A DNA stretch of 64,000 bases from Mytilus edulis (Eukaryota; Mollusca; Bivalvia; Mytilida; Mytilidae), in assembly GCF_963676685.1 (NCBI RefSeq), contig NC_092344.1:98238749-98302748 (forward strand), in the 5' to 3' direction. Under the pieces are notes generated by a model. That model was not told the DNA's origin. It did not search any database and worked only from the letters and a program-made list of their open reading frames with translations. Within the stretch, counting starts at the first letter, position 1, and every line of letters begins with the position of its first letter. Shown in pieces: positions 1 through 11,751 of this stretch. The position numbers were made by a program, and so were the translations under genes.

Positions 1-229
1 ATAAACAAAATGACAATAATACATAAATAACAACACACTACTAGCAGTTAACTGACATGCCAGCTCCAGACTTCAATTAAACTGACTGAAAGATTATGAT
101 TTCATCATATGAACATCAAGCACAATCCTTCCCGTTAGGGGTTTAGTATCATACCATCATAACATATATGAGAAGAACATAACCCGTGTCATGCCAACAA
201 CTGGTTTTTGAATAAATGTGTTTAGTTCC

Positions 230-640
230 GATGCAAAGACCCTATAAGTGAATCAATATTAAAGCCAAAATATGCAATCTTTAATGACCTGACAACAGTA
301 TCGTAACTATATCCCTTCTTAATAAGTCTATTCAAAGGTTTTGTTAGTTTTTGAGGTGAATACTGACACCTTTGTGCTTTATAAAGAATATTTCCATAAA
401 AAATTGGATGTGAAATACCTGAACGTATAAGAAGTCTGCATGTTGAGCTATATTTACGAATGATGTCCTTATACCGATGATAAAATTTAGTAAATATTTT
501 GACTAGTTTGTGATATCGAAAACCCTGGTACAGTAATAATTTTTCAGTAATACATAATTTCTCTCGTTAAAATCTAAAACATTGCTACATACACAAGCGA
601 ATCGTACAAGTTGAGATATATAAGTCTTGCACATACAGAA
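230..640 (-). pseudogene. Relic of reverse-transcriptase retroelement, C-terminal part
   Basis: Read on the minus strand, this stretch encodes the end of a retroelement polymerase in two frames joined by a frameshift near 545-555. The upstream frame contains TYISQLVRFACVCSNVLDFN. The downstream frame contains QGFRYHKLVKIFTKFYHRYK and ends at a stop next to position 230. The order ISQLVR..., then Q-G-[FY]-R..., then KFYxRYxDL is the same as in the relics at 56.2-56.8 kb and 61.9-62.4 kb, so I place it in the same broad family. It is a dead fragment: frameshifted, with no catalytic YxDD part in view. The family looks Penelope-like, but that assignment is inference. Confidence 0.6.
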
Positions 641-824
641 TTTGGCAGGATGACCTTATTGTGTTCACAATTGCTGAAAGCTTGTGCAAAGCCAACTTAT
701 AAAAATTGCAGGTGCCTATACCAAATATCAATCATTACACATTCAAATCTTCTTTTTCGTGTATAAATAACATTGCTTTATTAAGATTATAAATTTTAAG
801 AAATACACACATATTTTCAGTTTT

Positions 825-1000
825 ATATATATATATATATACAACTCGTCTAAACATCAACCCAACAATGTTAGATCTGTAAATTTGCTTTCGCAAATTT
901 TTGGTTCTTCCCTCGCCGGGATTCGAACCCATGCTACTGTGATATCGTGACACCAAATCGCCTGCACTGCAGCCGTCCCGCTAGACCACACGACCACCTG
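825..1000 (-). mobile_element. tRNA-derived SINE
   Basis: On the minus strand a tRNA-like head carries a Pol III A box (TGGTCTAGCGGGA, rc of 976-988) and a B box (GGTTCGAATCCC within 918-930). It is followed by a core with the palindrome AAATTTGCGAAAGCAAATTT (881-900) and a tail that ends in an (AT)n run at about 825-842. The body continues past the tRNA 3' end, and the tRNA part lacks a convincing acceptor stem, so this is a SINE and not a functional tRNA gene. The same head and core are common in mussel sequences as I remember them; the exact SINE family name is not certain. Confidence 0.8.
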
Positions 1001-1446
1001 GGCTCTCAAAAAAAGAGCTTTCGCTGGCCGTGTGTTACCTTTCCACGTCAGTTTTAATCTAGCGGCGTACTGCAGTACATGATATATAAGGCATGAAGAT
1101 GTTTATTGTTACAGATCAGCTAAATTATCTATAGTAAAGGATCCTACAAATGAATGTAAGATACAGTCACAGAAAATAATTATATTTATAAGTACGTCTG
1201 AGTCAGTGACCCTACAACAGATGTATCCATCGGATCGCCATCAATGATGGTGATATATTCCCCTGATGAATATAGATTGTAAGTAACAGAATGCCCATAA
1301 AATTAATTATTGAATATTTTGTATTAAGGTCAATAACAGCCAGTGCACTGGAAAGTAATGAAGACAATGTGGGAGGAGAAGAGGTAACATGCAGATTAAT
1401 TTCTTCAGAATGTTGAAATATAGATTGAAAATGCAACAAGTGTTTT

Positions 1447-1600
1447 ACAAAATTTCTCCACTCGAGACAGTTAAATTTTAATATTTAAAGCACAAGGCTT
1501 GCCAAGCTTTTTTAGTAACTAAAATTTAACTGTTTGGAGTGGAGAAATATCGTAATACACGAGTTACAGTGGTGGAATCTGTTTCTCTAATGATTTTTAT
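1447..1600 (+). repeat. Inverted-repeat element, copy A
   Basis: A hairpin-forming unit. CCACTCGAGACAGTTAAATT (from about 1457) is answered by AAATTTAACTGTTTGGAGTG (about 1523-1542). A right flank containing GGTGGAATCTGTTTCTCTAA (about 1573) also occurs in copy B at 7045-7170 in the opposite orientation. The shared right flank shows that the unit is longer than the hairpin. I see no coding capacity, and a MITE-like nature is inferred. Confidence 0.6.
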
Positions 1601-2169
1601 CCTTCCTTTTCAATACTTGAGGAAAATTGTGTACTTTTGATGTGACGTCACAATTCAATTTCAACCAATCATTTGCCGAGATCAGAATTTTCACTAGTGA
1701 GGAGAAATATTTTTCTCACACCGGTCAGGAAATGTGAAAATAGCACAAAAATTAGAGAATACATTCGAACATCTTCGCAGCCAAGAGTTATGATCTGGTC
1801 TCCTAGCTACATCATTTATAACCAATGACAGCTCTTGAACTCTCTACACTTTGGTGGTGTTAAAATGGTTGTGTCTAATGATTACAAATTGCTTGAAACA
1901 GAAACCACAGATATATGTTGACATCCCAACATTTGCATAAAACATACGTAAGAACTTCAATTGGTTGATTAAGAACTTTAAAAGTGTCACTTAATTTCTT
2001 AAATTCATCCTTTGTTATTGAGATTAAGACTCATTGTACAATTTGCACTCATTTATTAACATTCTCTACATTTACATGTGATAATATTATAGATGCTATT
2101 TGGTTAGATTCAATGAATTACAATTGCGTCAAATGGAGATCTTTACCCTGAAAAATCTGAATTTTTTGC

Positions 2170-2460
2170 TCACCTGGCCCTATTTGCCAAGTGAGCTGTT
2201 CTCATCAATCTAGATGTCGATCATAGCTAAAAATAGAACTTAGGGGCAAATGTAGATTTTGGAGTATATCTCTGAAACCATAGCATTTAAAGCAAATCTG
2301 ACAGGACGAATTGTTTATAAGGTCAAGATCTATCTGCCCTGAAATTTTCAAACAAATTATACAACCGGTGGTTGGGCTAAGAAAATTTTGCAGCAATACA
2401 CCAATACTTTACAGCAAAGTAAGGACTGCAATTGTGTTAACATGACCAAAATGATAAAAT
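2170..2460 (+). mobile_element. Truncated copy of the GCTCACCTGGC repeat family
   Basis: It opens with GCTCACCTGGCCCTATTTGC and its hairpin partner CCAAGTGAGC. It then has internal text shared with the full copy at 43117-44882 (for example GGTCAAGATCTATCTGCCCT and the stretch ending ACATGACCAAAATG). Most of the 1.7 kb element is missing, so this is an internally deleted remnant. It lies directly upstream of the first visible CDC123 exon. Confidence 0.75.
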
Positions 2461-2480
2461 CAGATGCTTTGTTTTAATAG

Positions 2481-5400
2481 CTTGATGTAGACTGGGATGA
2501 TGATGGTGGACCAATAGCAGAGGTATGTATCTACTGATTGTAAGAGATCACCTTTTATTTACTAAAAATAATAGACCATAGCCATAATAACTTGTTGTTA
2601 ATACAAACAGAATCTTATAAACCAATCATCAGTACATTGTACATCTAGTATCAAGGTATATCTTAAAGATCATCAGTACATTGTACATGTAGTATCAAGG
2701 TATATCTTAAAGATCATCAATACATTGTACATGTAGTATCAAGGTATATCTTAAAGATCATCAGTACATTGTACATGTAGTATCAAGGTATATCTTAAAG
2801 ATCATCAATACATTGTACATGTAGTATCAAGGTATATCTTAAAGATCATCAGTACATTGTACATGTAGTATCAAGGTATATCTTAAAGATCATCAATACA
2901 TTGTACATGTAGTATCAAGGTATATCTTAAAGATCATCAATACATTGTACATGTAGTATCAAGGTATATCTTAAAGATCATCAATACATTGTACATGTAG
3001 TATCAAGGTATATCTTAAAGATCATCAATACATTGTACATGTAGTATCAAGGTATATCTTAAAGATCATCAATACATTGTACATGTAGTATCAAGGTATA
3101 TCTTAAAGATCATCAATACATTGTACATGTAGTATCAAGGTATATCTTAAAGATCATCAATACATTGTACATGTAGTATCAAGGTATATCTTAAAGATCA
3201 TCAATACATTGTACATGTAGTATCAAGGTATATCTTAAAGATCATCAATACATTGTACATGTAGTATCAAGGTATATCTTAAAGATCATCAATACATTGT
3301 ACATGTAGTATCAAGGTATATCTTAAAGATCATCAATACATTGTACATGTAGTATCAAAGTATATCTTAAAGATCATCAATTCTTCTCTTACAATCATGC
3401 CAATGTTTTTAGTATAATTTTTTTTTCTTAAAGACAGTTTTTACTTTAAATTGATTATTATTTTATATCTTTCATTGCAGGAGCCCAGTTTTCCAGAATT
3501 TGAAACAACTATTAAAAACAAGATTAAATCATGTGGCGGGAGAGTCTTTCCAAAGTTAAATTGGAGTTCTCCACAGGTATATATACTAATGTTTATAGTT
3601 TCAAAATATTTTGGAAAATCAAAACACTATAGATCCAATAAGCATTCTTAAATTTTTGTGTATGTAAAACCGTAAAAGTATAATTCCAGTACTTTTTGGT
3701 GCTGATTATAGCATAAAAACAAATGGGGGACAAAACAAAAGAATGCAAAGAAAACAAAGACATCAAAATAAGAATGCGCTAGTTTTTAACATGATAACTA
3801 AGATACATTGTTATTTATTTACATCTGTCACTGAAACTTTAGGTAAATCAAATTCAGTGACCTGATTTCTGTATCGGAAAGAACAAATACCAACTAATAT
3901 TCAGTCAAAAAGATAAAGGCATATCTTTGATATGTGGTTATGTTTTCAGGATGCTACCTGGATATCATTTGATAAAACATTGAAGTGTACATGTCCTAGT
4001 GACATATATCTCTTGCTTAAAAGTTCAGAGTTCATCACCCATGATTTAACACAACCGTAAGTATTTTTAAGATTGATATCATAAGAGTTAATTCAGCAAG
4101 GATAAAATAGATGCATTTAGTACCACACTTATTATATAAAGAATGTGTGTTGCAAGCATTTCAGTTTTTTCTTAAAATCTTATTTTTGTTTTCACTTGTA
4201 TTTAAATGTACTAAGTCTCACTGCATTCCATATATAAGGAACTAGGTCAAAACTTGGGAAAAATAAAAGAACAATATTCAAATATTGTTTAAATCTATTG
4301 TTTTGCACAGGCTAATCTGAATGTAATTGATAATAGTTAAACTTCAAATTAAGATAATTAGGCACTTGTTTTGTTTTGACCATATATACATCTTTGCACA
4401 CATAAAGGTTAACCATTTTCCGTGCACTTTGTCAAATTTAGGAAAATCTCTAAAAATGAAACTAAAAACAGACAAATTTTTCTTGTCAGTGTAGTCTTGT
4501 ATGACAATATTCAAAGAAAGTTCACAACAGCAAATTTAAGAGAAAGGTAATTTGATAATTTAGTAATGATTGAATAGGTAACAGAAAAAAAAATAAGTCT
4601 GTCTTTAAGCTGTTATACTGAACAATAAAACAGAATACTGATATCATTTCATTTTCAAAGATTTTTTTTTTCTGTCTGAGGAAAGTTTTATACGTTTCTG
4701 TTTAATTTTTTTAGATTTTGTAAATGTGAAGATTACGATGAAGACAGTAGTGATATTACAGTAAAATATCATTTAATCCTAAGACAATGGCAAGATTTAA
4801 ATCCTGCAGCAGAATTTAGATGTTATGTCAGAAATAACCAGTTATTAGGTGAGTCCTATGCTATAAATTCAAAATTTTGCCATGTTTTTATTATTACCAA
4901 AATTGCAACACAATAGGTATTGCATAATAAAAACTCATTTTAAATTTCGAAAGCATTTGTTGTATGCACCACTTCCTGAAAACCAAAATATTAACTCTCA
5001 TATTTGCCCATAGTCCAACAACAGCAGTATGAAATACAAGCAAATATTTCATAATTTTTAAATGGAGATGTGGGCATCATCAATGAGACAGCAACTCTAC
5101 AACAAAATACATTCTTCAGGAAAAGGTGTGCAATGTTCATGTTTCTCAATCTTACTTTTCTGTGTAATGTTTGGATACTGCTGTTCAACTTCTCCTTATT
5201 GCAAACAGGGTGTGTTTTGTGCAGTTTACCTATCGAATTTCATTGCTGCTTTGATAAGTCTATCCTTTTTCATGGACCATAAAATCATGTCTACTTATTT
5301 ATTAGTCCCAATCCAACAAAGTCAAAGGGGATTTAGGTTTGCACACTTTCCATCTGTCAGTCGGTCTGTCTGTCCACCTGTCCATTCTTCAGTCCTGCAA

Positions 5401-8400
5401 ATCAGTTTTCCAGACTTTTTCTTCATGTTTTATTATGACAATTTATAGGTCAAGTTTGATTTTCATGATTTTAGCTTTTCTCCTTGTAATAATTAGAATA
5501 TAGTTTTGAACAATAAAGCGATGATGGAAATTGTTAAATGTACATATTTTCAACTTAAATCTAGAAGTATTTATATGGCAGATTTTCAATAATTCTGCGT
5601 AAAAATTTCTTTCAAATCAGTTTGATCAGTGCTATATTTTGATATTATTTATTGTTTTACAGCTATTTCACAACGTCATCACTCAATATACTATGAACAT
5701 ATTATGGATCAGAGAGAAGATATTGTAGCAGACATAAAGTCATTTTTCTATCATATGGTATCCTCAAAATTTACATGTGCAAATTGTAAGTATGAATAGT
5801 ATGTACTGTTGTTGTGTGATATAGATTTATTATTTATGACTAGTTATAATAACATTGTTTGCAATGAAATTTGATGAATTCCCAGTCAACTAAAAACTTA
5901 TGATTGCACATATGAAGTTAATCCTATAGTTTACCCGTCTGAAAAAAGAGATAGGTACAATGTATATAAATATCAAATAAGGGAAATTGTAAAAACTTTT
6001 ATGAAAGAAATTTGAAATATTTTTTCTGTGGATTATAATCTTTTTGACGTTCAATTAAACACAAGTATTACAAAGGTGTAGATAAAAATAAATAATTCAA
6101 TTCTATATTGCAGATAGTTTTGATGTTTATAGAAGAGACAAGGTAAGAATTTAGAGAATTAATAAAATTGACAATGGAAATGGGGAATGTGTCAAAGAGA
6201 CAACAACCCTCCCATAGAACAGACAAGTTTAAGTTGTTTTCTAGTGAGATAACTGTTTTAGATCTTGGAAACAAATCACTAGGACACTAATGGATATAAT
6301 GGATAAAGGTAAACCACATATTAAACTGTTCAATGAAGTATATATTTACTAGAGGTTAACATGCAGATTCGACAAAACCGCAAAATCAAATTTTCACCAA
6401 AATTTAATATTTCCTCACCCACAAAAATTGGTATCCACAAAAATCACATCTACAGAATTGCACTTCGTAATTCATATCAATTTGAACAAACAGTTGTTTT
6501 TCCAGTGTAAGAATATAGCTAGTTCAATAGTTCAGTTGATCTTCAAAATGATATATTAATATTTCTCTAATTCTTACTCAATTTATCGCTTTCTTGTCAT
6601 GTTGATTATTTTTATTAAATCAATGTGTGGTACAACGATCCAGAAATTGTTTCACCTAATTTCGGTAATTTAGAGATGGCTTAAAAGTTGGTGCCCATTT
6701 TCAAAAAAAGATTGTCAAAATCACATAATTGAGTATGCTCATACTTGTAGCATCAACAAACTTGTTTAACTGTTGTATCCCATTTACTTCATGAATTTTC
6801 ATAAAATCGTTAAGAGCAATCTAGGGAAGGCAGCAGTTTAAAAATAAAATGATTTTAATGACTCAAAACGATATTTTTCTCAGTCATCGCTTACGTTTCT
6901 TTCGATTTTGAAGACAAAATTAAAACCGGATGTTTTGCGACAATACTAAAACGTTACAATTCTGGTAAGCATGCCTGATTACGCCACGTAGAAAGAACAC
7001 AGTTTTTGCAAATTGTTCGAAAATAAGGATTAAGATTGTGCTTCATATCATCTAAAATCATTAGAGAAACAGATTCCACCACCAAATCTTGTGCAATATG
7101 ATATATATCGACTCTCCACAGTTAAATTTTAGATAATTAAAATGCTCTGCGAAATTTAACTGTCTCGAGTGGAATCAGTGGATTAATATCAGATCACAAA
7201 TTATAACGAATACACAGTATATGCAATAGGTCTTAACCATTTATTGAAATGAGTTTGTGCCAATAAAACATTAGTATTTAGTTTTGGTATAAAATATGTG
7301 TCTCCTGACAGTACAGCTGTAGGGACACATAGTGTCTTTGTTGTCCACATCACTCTCTGACAGGATTCCTCCAAATTTTTATTCTATCTGAGTGATTTTT
7401 AGGGGTTTCACCATACCAAAAACTAAACTTTGTCATTTCAAAAGGCAACAGACAGACTTATTTGTATATTAGTTTGTCATATCAACTTTATATTCAAATG
7501 TAAATATGTATGTGAAGTTGCTAAGACCTTCATGTTAATTCTTTTTGTGCTTCTGTATTATGTTAAATTGCTAATTCTTGTTTTGTAGGGGAAATTATTG
7601 CTGATTGATTTCAATCCATTTGGTAGTGTAACAGATAGTTTAATGTTTACCTGGAAAGAACTGGAGGAGTCTGAATCATTAGAGAGTACTGGTACAGATA
7701 GTGTTGATGTAAGATACTAGGGAGGGGTGTAGATGTAAATAGAGAAGGACTGAATAGTTCACCAGGTTGCAGAAAGTGCAAAACTGGTTTATAATTTTGT
7801 GATGTTGAGTGAAAAGAAGGTACCGCTATTGTGTAATCAATCTTTAATTCAGATACTTAAAACTTTATACAAAGCTTGCACAAATATTTAATTTATGCAC
7901 TTGCTGTTATGGAATTTCCTTTTATTCCAAACTTGGTAATAAAGTAATCTTCAGTAAAGTTTACAAAAGATAGTACCAATTTAGAGTAATCAGCTTATCC
8001 TCAAGTTTTCAATGCAGATCCTTACAAACTTCACAGAAAGTTTGCACACATATTGAAGATTTGCACCTCCTATTATAAGAAGTGGTTTAAAAAATATTTG
8101 CTTGTTTTTTACTTGTTATAAAAGATAAATCGTGTTAATGATTATTTTTAGACAAATGAGTAGTTTCATCAAAATGTGATTTATAATAATAAAAAATATT
8201 TTTCATTATCAGTTTCCAGCATTTAGATGTGTAGCAAGACCAGAAGGTGTACAGCCAAGTCCATTTGCAACATGTGGTGTTCCTAGAGATATTATTGATC
8301 TAGCTACTGGTCAAGATCCTTACAAACTTATGGATTTACTTAAACTGGTAAGTCAAAACTTTTGTGATCATATATTCCTGTATTTAGTTCTAAGGTATTT

Positions 8401-9229
8401 CAAGGCATAATGGAAAAAAAACCTGGAATAATTATATGCTGTAAATCCTAGTTTAATAAGGTTCTCCACACTTTGAATAAAATAAGTTTGGCTGGTTTAA
8501 TTTTCATAAATTTGAATAAAATAATAATTGTGACCTGTTGATAAAAATATTATAATTTCAAGAAATCTGAACCACAAAATTTATAAGAACAATTTCATTG
8601 GATGTACTGACAAACACTAATTTTGATCAATGAGAAGTTTGATTTCTCCTTAAATACTAATACTTTGATTAAAACATTCTGCCAATTTGTAAAGAGTTTA
8701 CTCCCTCAGGTGTTCTGTTCCCCCTTCTAAATAGAGAAACACAAATAATTGGATTCCCCCCCTTCCAAATAGCAGTTGCTATTGCTACTTACAATAGATT
8801 GTAATGAGCTTTCAAATATTTTGACCCATACCTACTGATGCAATAATAAAAAAATTAAATGCAATGAATCACTGCAGTGTTCTCCCCAAGGCCTTTTAGC
8901 ATCATGGTAATGTGATGCTATAATCTTGAATGTGATGCTATCAGAAGTGATTTTCTTATAGATTATGTTATGGATGTGATGCTATAAATTTTAGAAACAA
9001 GATGTTATTTCACTTTCCTCTGTTTATCAGGATGCTATATGAAATATCTTGGGAGAACACATTGTGATTGTAAATTTTTAAAACCTTTCAGGGCTTATCT
9101 CATACCTTCATTATCTATTGCAATCAATTATTAAATATAGTATTGTCACTTTTCCTACAGAAAGTACAAACACAGAATGAAGAATCATCTGATGAAGAAG
9201 AAGACACCAGTACAACACCAACAACTTGA
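2481..9229 (+). CDS. CDC123: CDC123, eIF2 assembly ATP-grasp protein (5' end missing)
   Basis: CDC123/D123 proteins bind eIF2 gamma and promote assembly of the eIF2 translation-initiation complex. Nine coding exons are visible: 2481-2522, 3481-3576, 3950-4056, 4715-4848, 5663-5785, 6114-6142, 7589-7708, 8213-8347 and 9161-9229. All introns are GT-AG and phases match throughout, giving 284 residues and a TGA stop. Diagnostic family segments in order are an acidic linker (DWDDDGG), [54 protein letters not shown], the metal/ATP-site motif [20 protein letters not shown], and a C-terminal acidic tail (SSDEEEDTS). The vertebrate protein is about 336 residues, so roughly 50 N-terminal residues (the WY...F...T..S segment) lie in exons upstream of the window; I searched 1-2480 and did not find them. 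Exon 6 is only 29 nt. Introns carry a 44-bp tandem array, two MITE-like elements and an inverted-repeat element. Confidence 0.95.
2627..3374 (+). repeat. 44-bp tandem array, 17 copies, in CDC123 intron
   Basis: Seventeen head-to-tail units of exactly 44 bp start at 2627, 2671, 2715 and so on to 3331. Each contains TACATTGTACATGTAGTATC. Units are almost identical; most of the variation is one position (CATCAG versus CATCAA). The two forms alternate in the first part (units 2-7) and then only the A form is present from unit 7 onward. The array sits 107 bp upstream of the next acceptor and has no coding capacity. Confidence 0.97.
5062..6280 (+). repeat. Short dispersed repeats with the ATGAGACAAC core
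   Basis: Fragments at 5062-5110 and 6165-6235 (GGGGAATGTGTCAAAGAGAC and the following ACAACCC) belong to dispersed mussel-type repeats, related to those at 30740-30830, 35942-36070 and, reversed, 37190-37270. They lie inside CDC123 introns. The open frame across 5062-5448 is produced by this repeat plus simple TCTGTC/TCCA runs and is not a gene. Confidence 0.55.
7045..7170 (-). repeat. Inverted-repeat element, copy B
   Basis: Reverse-orientation relative of the unit at 1447-1600. Its minus strand has CCACTCGAGACAGTTAAATT, a loop, AAATTTAACTGTGGAGAGTC and then GGTGGAATCTGTTTCTCTAA, in the same order as copy A. It lies in the CDC123 intron between exons 6 and 7. Confidence 0.6.
8876..9062 (+). 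mobile_element. 187-bp MITE with GTGTTCTCCC termini
   Basis: Left end GTGTTCTCCCCAAGG and right end CTTGGGAGAACAC form terminal inverted repeats. The interior contains four ATG/GATGCTAT-type motifs (TGATGCTATA and variants). It is non-coding and lies in the last CDC123 intron, about 100 bp before the final exon. Confidence 0.6.
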
Positions 9230-9471
9230 TATTGTACAGAATGACAGGTCTATCATTCATGTCATATAACACAGAGATCATTGGTCACATGAAAGAAGTT
9301 GTACAGAATCATCCATAGGCTTAGATATCAAATGTACAAAATCCAAGTTAAAGAAAACTTTATGTATGGCAGTGCACTTTTAATGTATAATTTGAGTGAT
9401 GACTGGTATAAATTTCTGTCAGTATTTTGTTATTCTATCATTTATAATATCTATTTTAGAAATCGTTAAGG

Positions 9472-9678
9472 AATAAAATTTGGAAAAAAATAGGTTGAAA
9501 TTATGGAGCGATGGACTTGCTACTTCTTATTTAATATTATGAAATTAGTAAACTAGAGGAATTTCTTGTATTTGTTTATATGAAACTCTATTTTTGCTCT
9601 GTCCTTCTTTAAACACCACATTGTTTATTATATATACAAACATGAATAATGAATGGAATTCATTGTTATTTTAATAAA
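9472..9678 (+). terminator. CDC123 poly(A) signals
   Basis: Two canonical AATAAA hexamers follow the CDC123 stop codon, at 9472-9477 and 9673-9678, giving 3' UTRs of about 260 or 465 nt. Which one is used cannot be seen from sequence. Confidence 0.55.
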
Positions 9679-10124
9679 CAATTTTTCTAATGTGTATCAT
9701 TCTCTTCCTTGCTTGATGAAAACAGGAAATTTAGATAAAAGATCTTAAAGGGTACAGTCAGGAAAGAGTTTTGTACAAGGAAATTATTATAGATATTAGA
9801 TCATACAGGGTAGTCAGGAAAGAGGTTTTGCACAAGGAAATTATTTATGTGTTCTGATAATAAAACACATTCTTATGGGAGAATAAAAAATTGTTACTCA
9901 TATTGAGAAATAAATAGTTTTTTTAAACAGACATTTTATGTGTTTAAATGATAATTATATTAATGATTGCCATATCTAACAAGCATGGACCTTTCTTAAA
10001 ACATGCATCATTTTCAAAGATCTAGAGACACAACCAAATGACACAAAAACCAATGGCCAACTTGGGATACTAGTATTTCCCAAAAATACTTCAAAACCAA
10101 ATTATCTAACAGGAGTTGGTCCTC

Positions 10125-10245
10125 TAGCTCTTCAACTTCGTACTTTATTTGGCCTTTTTAACTTTTTTGGATTTGAGCGTCACTGATGAGTCTTTTGTAG
10201 ACGAACCACGCATCTGGCGTATATACTAAATTTAGTCCTGGTATC
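10125..10245 (+). ncRNA. Degenerate hammerhead-ribozyme-like repeat
   Basis: GAGCGTCACTGATGAGTCTT at 10175-10194 is followed by a TCT/AGA stem II and then CGAA. The core CUGAUGA is intact, stem II is UCU-UUUGU-AGA, and stem I can form between GCGUCA (10178-10183) and UGGCGU (about 10215-10220) with a cleavage-type AUC before it. The second core box reads CGAAC where the ribozyme needs CGAAA, and helix III is almost absent, so this copy is probably inactive. The repeat is preceded by the usual lead CTCTTCAACTTCGTACTTTA, seen again at 58268. Hammerheads of this minimal type are known from Penelope-like elements and retrozyme-like repeats of bivalves. Confidence 0.6.
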
Positions 10246-10261
10246 TATGATGAGTTTATTT

Positions 10262-11012
10262 ACCTTTTTATACGCCCGTCAAAATTTTGACGGGACGTAT
10301 TATGGTATACAAATGTCCGGTGTCCGTCCGTCCGTCTGTCCGTCCGTCCGTCCGTCCGTCCGTCTGTCCGTCTGTCCGGCGTAAACATGTCGCACCGTAA
10401 CTTGAGAACGACTTATCCAAATCTCATGAAACTTAAAATAGTTGTTTCTTATGATGGTCAAATGATCTGTATACTTTTTGGTGAAAATAAGATTTAAACT
10501 TTTTGAGTTACGGCACTTTGTAACTAAAACAGGGGTGTGTTTTTTTTCACATGTCGCACCGTATCTCAAAAACGTTTCTTGACTATTGCTTAAAACTTTA
10601 CACACTTCATAGTTATATTAATCTTAATATCTGTATACTTTTTTGTGATGATTCAAAATTTCATTTTTGAGTTTTTGAGTATTTTATAAAAAAGGGGGAG
10701 GGTTTTTTTACATGTCGCACCGTATCTCAAAAACAATTTATGATTATTGCTTGAAACTGTACACACTTCTTTGTTATACTAATTTAAAGATCTGTATACT
10801 TTTTGGTTTGATTCAAAATTTTATTTTAGTGATATTTTGTAAAAAAAAAACAGGGTGGGGGGGGGGGGGGGTTTCACATGTCTGCTGTGTCTCAAAAACA
10901 ATAAATGGTTATTGCTTAAAACTTCCTCAGAAACTATTTATGATTATTGCATAAAACTTCCACACAAGACGTCGGGCGTATCATGCGCTCATGGCGCAGC
11001 TGTTTATTTTTT
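10262..11012 (+). mobile_element. TATACGCCCG repeat element, single copy
   Basis: It begins with TATACGCCCGTCAAAATTTT, which contains the perfect 20-bp palindrome CCCGTCAAAATTTTGACGGG. A (TCCG)n/(TCTG)n run follows, then several 150-bp-scale internal repeats, each with ACATGTCGCACCGTATCTCA and ATCTGTATACTTTTTGG, a G-run (10856-10871), and an end reading GGGCGTATCATGCGCTCATG then GCGCAGCTG. It has no transposase and no long frame. Related copies are at 20447-22056. Confidence 0.85.
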
Positions 11013-11019
11013 AAGTGAA

Positions 11020-11740
11020 TGGTCAGTGCCTAAAATGGTGATGTGCTTCTAGGTTACTGGTGAAGTATTCAACAGTTAGGCTCCAAGATTTTGTCTTTTG
11101 ATCCTTATATTAAATCTTTACCAAAGCGAGATTTATGCTTTTCCTTTAGAGAAGGAAGAGCACTATTGATATATAGGACACAAAGTAAAGGTTTGATGAA
11201 ATATTTTTAAACTGATATTTGTTTTAAATTTATTCTCTTCCAAAAATTTGAACCAAAGTTTAGCTAACTGTACTTCCTGGAGTGACAGAAACCCCTTAGT
11301 TTCCATATTTTTAGATTTGCAAAGTGAGACAAACTATATCTGACCTACACAAACTTTTGGGATAGAGCATTATTTTAGGTACTATAGCTGTAATTAATAG
11401 TTATGGAAATTTATCGCATAATCAACTTTTATACTGAAATCCAATTTTAAAGAGAATCATTAACTGTAACTTGAAGTCAATGTTATAATTAGAACCCACC
11501 GTATATGTTTATACCATGTGCTTTCCACTTACTGAGGCAGTATTACAGTTCATCCTGTCCAGGAATTTTTCCCTTTGCTATCGCAAAATTGGAAACAAAG
11601 TCAACAGTCAAGAATGTGTGAAAGGATAACTTGCTGTAAATTTGAGTTTTTGTGTAGCATTGTTTCTAATTGTAAATGTCAGTTGAGGAGAAAAAATACA
11701 TATTGAATATCGCCTTGTAAGGTAAATTCAATCTTTGGTT
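11020..11740. other. No feature recognised
   Basis: AT-rich unique-looking sequence with no open frame of note, no splice-bounded family match and no repeat that I recognise. Confidence 0.4.
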
Positions 11741-11751
11741 GACCCTGCCCA

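Noticed and set aside
735..956. 73-codon minus-strand frame
   Set aside because: It is the SINE itself read in one frame.
915..990. Functional tRNA gene on the minus strand
   Set aside because: The A and B boxes are clear, but the sequence runs on into a SINE core and tail and no good acceptor stem forms.
2627..3374. CRISPR-like array
   Set aside because: The 44-bp units are directly adjacent with no unique spacers, and the host is an animal. It is a minisatellite.
2627..3374. Hammerhead core CTGATGA on the minus strand of the G-type units
   Set aside because: No CGAAA box or stem II follows. The seven bases occur by chance in the repeat.
5062..5448. 128-codon plus-strand frame inside a CDC123 intron
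   Set aside because: It is built from a dispersed repeat and TCTG/TCCA simple sequence. It is flanked by well-supported exons of another frame and has no homology.
10300..10605. 101-codon minus frame with RTDGRTDGQTDGRT
   Set aside because: It is the TCCG/TCTG simple run of a repeat element translated. The same peptide appears at 21505-21807 for the same reason.
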